Shown: positions 48,428-57,400 of the stretch, one piece after another
Position numbering within the stretch: the first letter of the stretch is position 1
How the letters are laid out: the number at the start of each line of letters is the position of its first letter
NCBI RefSeq assembly: GCF_019649055.1
Contig: NW_026570221.1
Span: 1,984,001-2,048,000, forward strand
Source of the DNA: Paramacrobiotus metropolitanus
Taxonomy: Eukaryota; Tardigrada; Eutardigrada; Parachela; Macrobiotidae
Length of the DNA: 64,000 nt
Direction: 5' to 3'
The notes under the pieces: generated by a model
What the model saw: the letters and a program-made list of their open reading frames with translations, nothing else
Told to the model about the DNA's origin: nothing
Database searches by the model: none
Made by a program: the position numbers and the translations under genes

Positions 48428-51400
48428 ATGGATACAAATTTTGCAGAATTCATTCCGAATAATGTTACCATCGTGCTGCAGCAAGCCGGGCAAGAGACAA
48501 ATTTTACCGGCACTGCTGTTACTGGAACACCACATTTGGTTGCGTCCGATTCTGATCACGATTCGCAAATGGTGATCCCTTTATATACGGACCAACAAAT
48601 TCAGCAAATGAGACTGGCCTATGCCGTATTATACATGTGTTTTACGGGATTGTGCACTGTCGGCAGTACGTTTAACTTGTGTATTTTGACGTGTACACAC
48701 TACAAACGGCATACATCGCTGCGATGCTACATGCTTACCACCAGCATTGCGGACCTCATGGCACTGTAAGTGTACGAAGATAACAGCACAAAAGATCATA
48801 AAAGCGATAAAAACGATGTTATGTTTACAGCTTGCTGATTTAGTAAGTATACCACTGAAGTAGTCATAGAACTAGCTTACGTACGGTTAGCGCAAGTTGG
48901 TGAATTTGCAAGCAGAAAAATGGAGTGTACTAGACATGTTTCAAAACATTTCCGCAGTAATGTATTGACATGCTATACGGAAGTCGCACCGACTACCGTA
49001 CTCGATGACCAACCATACACAGTCGGTATAGTGGGAATACGCTCTGGACTCCGATGAGTGGTCGTACACAACAAACTCTACTTCCGCTAGGTACAGCGGA
49101 TGTGCCTAACGAAAGTTACCGAAACCGAAACACTCAGGAACTTCCCAAATGTTTAATAACAGATCAGAACGCACTTCTACGTAGAAGTTCTGGTATACCA
49201 GAAGGTCACACCAACATTCTAGTAAAGCTAACTTCACAGTCTTCTTCATCAAGACTCAACACACTGCACTTGCAAACCGAATCGCTAATGTAATTAGTGA
49301 TCAAATGCGTTAGATAAGAACAGCAATCGTATGTAACCAAACAGACAACACGTACGTCACAGCACGTACGTACGTAATACCCGCTTTCTACGCATAGCGT
49401 GTTACCCCCACTGCAGGGAATTCACGTCCGCGTTAATCAACAGCAAAACAAACAGAACAGAACCAGTGAAACAAAAAATCAAAATCCAGGAAAAAGTACC
49501 GTCATCCTGGAGATCCAGAGCATCATTATCCGTGTGTGGAATCCGGGGTGTAACGGGGGTTCGAAGAGCGGTCCAAGTTAGCGATCCGTCCAAGTCCTCC
49601 GGAGTTCCTGGTTCCACACGCGTACATCATCATCCATCCAACGCTGATTTTTCCGTCCGTTCCATCCATGAAGTTTTCATCCATCCTCTCCCTCCATAGA
49701 GCTCAAGGATCCACAGTCAAACAAGCCAAACACATCAGAAATAGCAGAATTTCTGATAACACTGGCAAAGGCAATCAATCAACTGCACACATCAAAACGG
49801 ATAAATAAAATCCGTTTTACAACATCTTCACAGTGCACCACAAAGCGGATACTTATTTTCCACTTTTTCTTGGCACTCACCCCCACTGCAAGTTTGCACT
49901 TGCAGTCAAACGATCAAACAAAATCAGTATCCAACCGATCAGAAGAACCAACATCAGCGTATGGTTCTTGCAACGATCAAGCAAACCTGGCCATTACAGC
50001 CATCACCATCCAAATAAATTCAAGGATTCTGATTAGAACTGGATTGAACACATCCAGTTCTCAAACGAACAAACCGTAAACTGTACAGTTTACAACTGCA
50101 AAAGTTCAAAATGATTTATTAATATCATTTTCGAAAACTGCGAACGCTGCACCGACGCATAGCGCTTTATTTTCACGTAACCGCTACACCAGCGGCTACG
50201 ACAGAAAACATAAAGAACTTTCATGGCAAGCACTTAATTTCAATTTCATAAACAGTCATAATCCATAACCGTTCACTATCTATCATAATCACAATCAGCA
50301 TCCCCTTTTTGCTGATTAATACTGCAGTTGCAAGTAAACGCACGTTTTCTGCCAACACACCTGTGACAGAAACGGCGGACTGACGACGTTGCAATCTCAA
50401 CTTTAACAATGCGCGCGACAGTGCGCACATTCTGACATTTTCCATAGATCAGAATTTATCCCAGGCCAGTAATAAGTCCGCAAAATATGCTTACGGACTG
50501 ACCAACAATCATGCAATCCACCTGCATGACAATTATCATGGCAGTCTTGTAACAAGTCCTGACGGCTTACCTCCGGTACGACAACACGGTGTCTACCATA
50601 CCTACCGCCCTTGCTACGGTACACAGTGCCACGATAAATGTGAAACAATTTCACATTTACTTTCTCATCCCGTTTCATTTCCGCTTCGGAATTTTTAATT
50701 AGGAACTTTAAGCGCTTTACATAAGCACTTCCTGACTGCTTCTGACGCCAACCTTCATGAGCTTGAGCACTCCCACTGCGAAGCGAGTGACCCTTTGAAC
50801 GGCCTGCCGAGCCGAACTGACTTTGGGCGGCTCCGCCCCTACTGCAAGTTTCGTTTCGTGCAGCAACTTCCTGTGCACACTTCACCTGCACATCGAAAGA
50901 ATTAACTTCCGGCTTACGCATTAAACACAATCCCAAATTGTTACTTTCGGGATTTTTCCTGTGGACTTTCTCATCATGTAAGCTTTAATTACATGATCAG
51001 GCGGTTCAACTGTCACCGGCTTCCGTGGTTCCGTGCTGGTACACTTCTTCCCCACATGCGCACCATGACACTTGAAACAAATAGGCTGCCCGTCTGGGAA
51101 ATACCACTTTGCGTAATTAATGGTAACCTGCTTACCATTATCACTTGCAGTTCCATCCGACTTCTTCGACTCATTAACAACGGTCTTATCTGTACTGCTG
51201 TTAGCATCACTTGGCTTCTTGCCACTGAACTGCTTCACATCCGAGTATACCGAACCCGGATTACTATTTCGCAGTTTAAACTGCAGTTTCAGCTCTGACA
51301 ATTGACAAAAACTCTTCCACATCTGTCACTCTTTTTTCCTCCATGTACTTGAACCAGCTGAATCGGTTCTTTTTCAAACCTTGCTTCAAATAGTAGACAC

Positions 51401-54400
51401 GTTCAGATTCGTTCAAGTCTAACTTTTTGAACGATGTCGTAAACCAGTCAACATAGGAGTTCGGAGTATCGTCATTATTGAAATGACGATCAGCAACCTT
51501 ATCGCGAACGGCCATCAAATCCTTTTCATCCGAGAAATGTTCTCGGATCATCTTCTTCCAATCGGACCATTTTAACTTTTTACTTGAATCATACTTATCC
51601 AAGTACCAAGTAAGCGCCGTACCAGTAAGGCAGCGCGACAGGCACTTACTGATGACGTCACTGTCAGACCAACTGTTGTGGTTCTTACAGTTATCCACAC
51701 CTTGGATAAACTGTTCGACCTTATTAGTGTCCGTTTTCCCGTCGAACTTTTCAGGATACATCGTATCCATCCTGAACGCACCCTTCATCGCACTCGTGAA
51801 CTTCTCCATATCGAATGGAGCAGAAACAGTACTACCGCCCTTGGTCTCCTGTTGCTTTAATCGACGATCAAGTTCAGCTACCTTTGCTTCCATCTTGGCC
51901 AGAGCAATTGTACTGACTTCAGATATCGTTGGTGAGGGACTACGCGACTCACCCAAACATTCCTGCATATTATGAGCACGTTCACGCAAATCCAGAAACT
52001 CCTCCAGCTTGTGGTTATCCTTGACCACATAAACAGGCTTCTGAATTGCACTATACAGCTTTCGTATAGGATCAACCGCATCCTGTACTACTTCGCTGCG
52101 ACGACTTGCCTCAACATGCGGAACATAGATGACGTCATCAGTCACTGAATGGCGTCTATTATCCCTATCAACTTTCAACTTATTCACAGAATCTTTAAAA
52201 GCTTTCTGTTCAGCCAAAAACTTTTCATACTTTTTATTCAGGGCAGCTGTGCCCTCTTGAAAGCTTTTCTGTGCTTGTTGCTTCTCTAACTGGAATTTCT
52301 GCTTTTCCAGTTGCAATTTCTCGCTTTCTTTGTTAACATGCTCAAACGCGTCCTGCATCAACTTTGCATCTCGCGTACGCATTATGCCAAGCAGTTTCAC
52401 CTGATCAGCCAAATCATTATGGCGATCAACAGCGTCGTCATATCTTTCGATTAAATCGTTATACTTTCCAGTTAATTCATCATGCTTCGAAATGAGTGCA
52501 TGAAATTGGGCCTTTTCTGCATCCAATTCATTACGTAACTGATCAACCACGGCAGCGGTTGATGACTCATCTCCTTCTTTGCCAATTTTCTGACTGTATT
52601 GAACATCAGCGTCTTTACACGCTGATTACCCACAGCAGCCAGTTCTAAATCAACATCGTTATCATCTTGAGAAACTACAACAGAATAATCTGGAGCATTA
52701 TTGATCTGCTCCAATACCTTATTCATCTCAGTCAGGTCCAGATGCTGAGTTACCGCGGTATCCTTCGCAGTACCACCCACGCCACTGGCTGACAGTACAT
52801 CGCCCTCACTGACTGCAGCTTGCACACCACCGCTTTGCTTCGCTTCCGACCCTGGACGAGCTGCTTTGCTGCTACCTGCTGCAGACATATCCGGCTTCTT
52901 ACGGGCAAGATACTGCATCCATTTTTCATGCAGTTCAGTGCCGTACTGCTGATCATAATCATGCAAGGTCAAGTGGATCGTTCTACGGGCGGGAATTTTC
53001 CTTCCTGCCTGGATCCACTGATCGTAGCCTCCTGGTTTTTTACCACCATTTAGGTCATATTCGACCCACTCCTGGCTTAACTCACCAGTTCGAGGAAGAA
53101 CAATTTCCCACTTCTTACAAAATTCACCAACCTGTTCATCTTCAGGAAGAAACCATTGCACTGTAGGCGGGCTTAAGTAATCCGCCTTTTCCAGCATGGC
53201 TTCAAACTCGTCAACTTTAATCATCCCTTTTCGTCTGGATGCTTTGCTTTGACCAGTTGATGGCTCTTCTCTGCCATTCTCCTGTCCAGCAGTTAATGCT
53301 GATGGTTCAGACAGTACACCATCCATTTCACCTGCTTGACAAAGCACAGACAAGACACGAGATCCAGGTCAATGTACCCGGATGTAAGTAAGTCTGTCCA
53401 ATTAACAGGGCTTACGCCACGACTTCTCAGTACACACCGTACCTATTCACAGTACAAGAACAGATTATGGACTCCCGTCCTGCACCTGGCTCGCACTTAG
53501 GAACCGTGCCTCGCGTGACCTTCTGAAGTCACTGCGGCAACAAACTTCGGTCTAGCACGTGGCTCTCATTTAGGAACCGTGCCTCACGGGACTCTCTGAG
53601 GATCCACGTGGCCAACCAACACAACCAGAACCAACCAAAGAAACCACTCACTCACCAGACAATCCAGATTCCCTAGGGTTGTTAAAATCCGGTGGGCGCC
53701 ATGACATGCTATACGGAAGTCGCACCGACTACCGTACTCGATGACCAACCATACACAGTCGGTATAGTGGGAATACGCTCTGGACTCCGATGAGTGGTCG
53801 TACACAACAAACTCTACTTCCGCTAGGTACAGCGGATGTGCCTAACGAAAGTTACCGAAACCGAAACACTCAGGAACTTCCCAAATGTTTAATAACAGAT
53901 CAGAACGCACTTCTACGTAGAAGTTCTGGTATACCAGAAGGTCACACCAACATTCTAGTAAAAGCTAACTTCACAGTCTTCTTCATCAAGACTCAACACA
54001 CTGCACTTGCAAACCGAATCGCTAATGTAATTAGTGATCAAATGCGTTAGATAAGAACAGCAATCGTATGTAACCAAACAGACAACACGTACGTCACAGC
54101 ACGTACGTACGTAATACACGCTTTCTACGCATAGCGTGTTACCCCCACTGCAGGGAATTCACGTCCGCGTTAATCAACAGCAAAACAAACAGAACAGAAC
54201 CAGTGAAACAAAAACTCAAAATCCAGGAAAAAAGTACCGTCATCCTGGATATCCAGGGCATCATTATCCGTGTGTGGAATCCGGGGTGTAACGGGGGTTC
54301 GAGGAGCGGTCCAAATTGGCAATCCGTCCAAGTCCTCCAGAGTTCTTGGTTCCACACGCGTCCATCATCATCGTCCAAACGTTAGTTTTTCCGTCCGTTC

Positions 54401-57400
54401 CATCCATGAAGTTTTTCATCCATCCTCTCTCTCCACAGAGCTCGAGGATCCACAGTCAAACAAGCCAAACACATCAGAAATAGCAGAATTTCTGATAACA
54501 CTGGCAAAATCAATCAACAGCACGAATCAAAATGGATAAATAAAATCCGTTTTACAACATCTTCACAGTGCACCACAAAGCGGATACTTATTTTCCACTT
54601 TTTCTTGGCACTCACCCCCACTGCAAGTTTGCACTTGCAGTCAAACGATCAAACAAAATCAGTATCCAACCGATCAGAAGAACCAACATCAGCGTATGGT
54701 TCTTGCAACGATCAAGCAAACCTGGCCATTACAGCCATCACCATCCAAATAAATTCAAGGATTCTGATTAGAACTGGATTGAACACATCCAGTTCTCAAA
54801 CGAACAAACCGTAAACTGTACAGTTTACAACTGCAAAAGTTCAAAATGATTTATTAATATCATTTTCGAAAACTGCGAACGCTGCACCGACGCATAGCGC
54901 TTTATTTTCACGTAACCGCTACACCAGCGGCTACGACAGAAAACATAAAGAACTTTCATGGCAAGCACTTAATTTCAATTTCATAAACAGTCATAATCCA
55001 TAACCGTTCACTATCTATCATAATCACAATCAGCATCCCCTTTTTGCTGATTAATACTGCAGTTGCAAGTAAACGCACGTTTTCTGCCAACACACCTGTG
55101 ACAGAAACGGCGGACTGACGACGTTGCAATCTCAACTTTAACAATGCGCGCGACAGTGCGCACATTCTGACATTTTCCATAGATCAGAATTTATCCCAGG
55201 CCAGTAATAAGTCCGCAAAATATGCTTACGGACTGACCAACAATCATGCAATCCACCTGCATGACAATTATCATGGCAGTCTTGTAACAAGTCCTGACGG
55301 CTTACCTCCGGTACGACAACACGGTGTCTACCATACCTACCGCCCTTGCTACGGTACACAGTGCCACGATAAATGTGAAACAATTTCACATTTACTTTCT
55401 CATCCCGTTTCATTTCCGCTTCGGAATTTTTAATTAGGAACTTTAAGCGCTTTACATAAGCACTTCCTGACTGCTTCTGACGCCAACCTTCATGAGCTTG
55501 AGCACTCCCACTGCGAAGCGAGTGACCCTTTGAACGGCCTGCCGAGCCGAACTGACTTTGGGCGGCTCCGCCCCTACTGCAAGTTTCGTTTCGTGCAGCA
55601 ACTTCCTGTGCACACTTCACCTGCACATCGAAAGAATTAACTTCCGGCTTACGCATTAAACACAATCCCAAATTGTTACTTTCGGGATTTTTTCCTGTGG
55701 ACTTTCTCATCATGTAAGCTTTAATTACATGATCAGGCGGTTCAACTGTCACCGGCTTCCGTGGTTCCGTGCTGGTACACTTCTTCCCCACATGCGCACC
55801 ATGACACTTGAAACAAATAGGCTGCCCGTCTGGGAAATACCACTTTGCGTAATTAATGGTAACCTGCTTACCATTATCACTTGCAGTTCCATCCGACTTC
55901 TTCGACTCATTAACAACGGTCTTATCTGTACTGCTGTTAGCATCACTTGGCTTCTTGCCACTGAACTGCTTCACATCCGAGTATACCGAACCCGGATTAC
56001 TATTTCGCAGTTTAAACTGCAGTTTCAGCTCTGACAATTGACAAAAACTCTTCCACATCTGTCACTCTTTTTTTCCTCCATGTACTTGAACCAGCTGAAT
56101 CGGTTCTTTTCAAACCTTGCTTCAAATAGTAGACACGTTCAGATTCGTTCAAGTCTAACTTTTTGAACGATGTCGTAAACCAGTCAACATAGGAGTTCGG
56201 AGTATCGTCATTATTGAAATGACGATCAGCAACCTTATCGCGAACGGCCATCAAATCCTTTTCATCCGAGAAATGTTCTCGGATCATCTTCTCCAATCGG
56301 ACCATTTTAACTTTTTACTTGAATCATACTTATCCAAGTACCAAGTAAGCGCCGTACCAGTAAGGCAGCGCGACAGGCACTTACTGATGACGTCACTGTC
56401 AGACCAACTGTTGTGGTTCTTACAGTTATCCACACCTTGGATAAACTGTTCGACCTTATTAGTGTCCGTTTTCCCGTCGAACTTTTCAGGATACATCGTA
56501 TCCATCCTGAACGCACCCTTCATCGCACTCGTGAACTTCTCCATATCGAATGGAGCAGAAACAGTACTACCGCCCTTGGTCTCCTGTTGCTTTAATCGAC
56601 GATCAAGTTCAGCTACCTTTGCTTCCATCTTGGCCAGAGCAATTGTACTGACTTCAGATATCGTTGGTGAGGGACTACGCGACTCACCCAAACATTCCTG
56701 CATATTATGAGCACGTTCACGCAAATCCAGAAACTCCTCCAGCTTGTGGTTATCCTTGACCACATAAACAGGCTTCTGAATTGCACTATACAGCTTTCGT
56801 ATAGGATCAACCGCATCCTGTACTACTTCGCTGCGACGACTTGCCTCAACATGCGGAACATAGATGACGTCATCAGTCACTGAATGGCGTCTATTATCCC
56901 TATCAACTTTCAACTTATTCACAGAATCTTTAAAAGCTTTCTGTTCAGCCAAAACTTTTCATACTTTTTATTCAGGGCAGCTGTGCCCTCTTGAAAGCTT
57001 TTCTGTGCTTGTTGCTTCTCTAACTGGAATTTCTGCTTTTCCAGTTGCAATTTCTCGCTTTCTTTGTTAACATGCTCAAACGCGTCCTGCATCAACTTTG
57101 CATCTCGCGTACGCATTATGCCAAGCAGTTTCACCTGATCAGCCAAATCATTATGGCGATCAACAGCGTCGTCATATCTTTCGATTAAATCGTTATACTT
57201 TCCAGTTAATTCATCATGCTTCGAAATGAGTGCATGAAATTGGGCCTTTTCTGCATCCAATTCATTACGTAACTGATCAACCACGGCAGCGGTTGATGAC
57301 TCATCTCCTTCTTTGCCAATTTTCTGACTGTATTGAACATCAGCGTCTTTACACGCTGATTACCCACAGCAGCCAGTTCTAAATCAACATCGTTATCATC

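Noticed and set aside
49054-49293. Open frame repeated in all three LTRs on +
   Set aside because: Antisense to the retroelement and contained in the LTR; repeated only because the LTR is repeated.
49833-50079. Overlapping + frames in internal copy A (and 54568-54814 in B)
   Set aside because: Antisense to the element, two overlapping frames of equal quality, no motif.
51653-51665. CRE-like TGACGTCA inside gag
   Set aside because: Lies within coding sequence; chance occurrence is likely.
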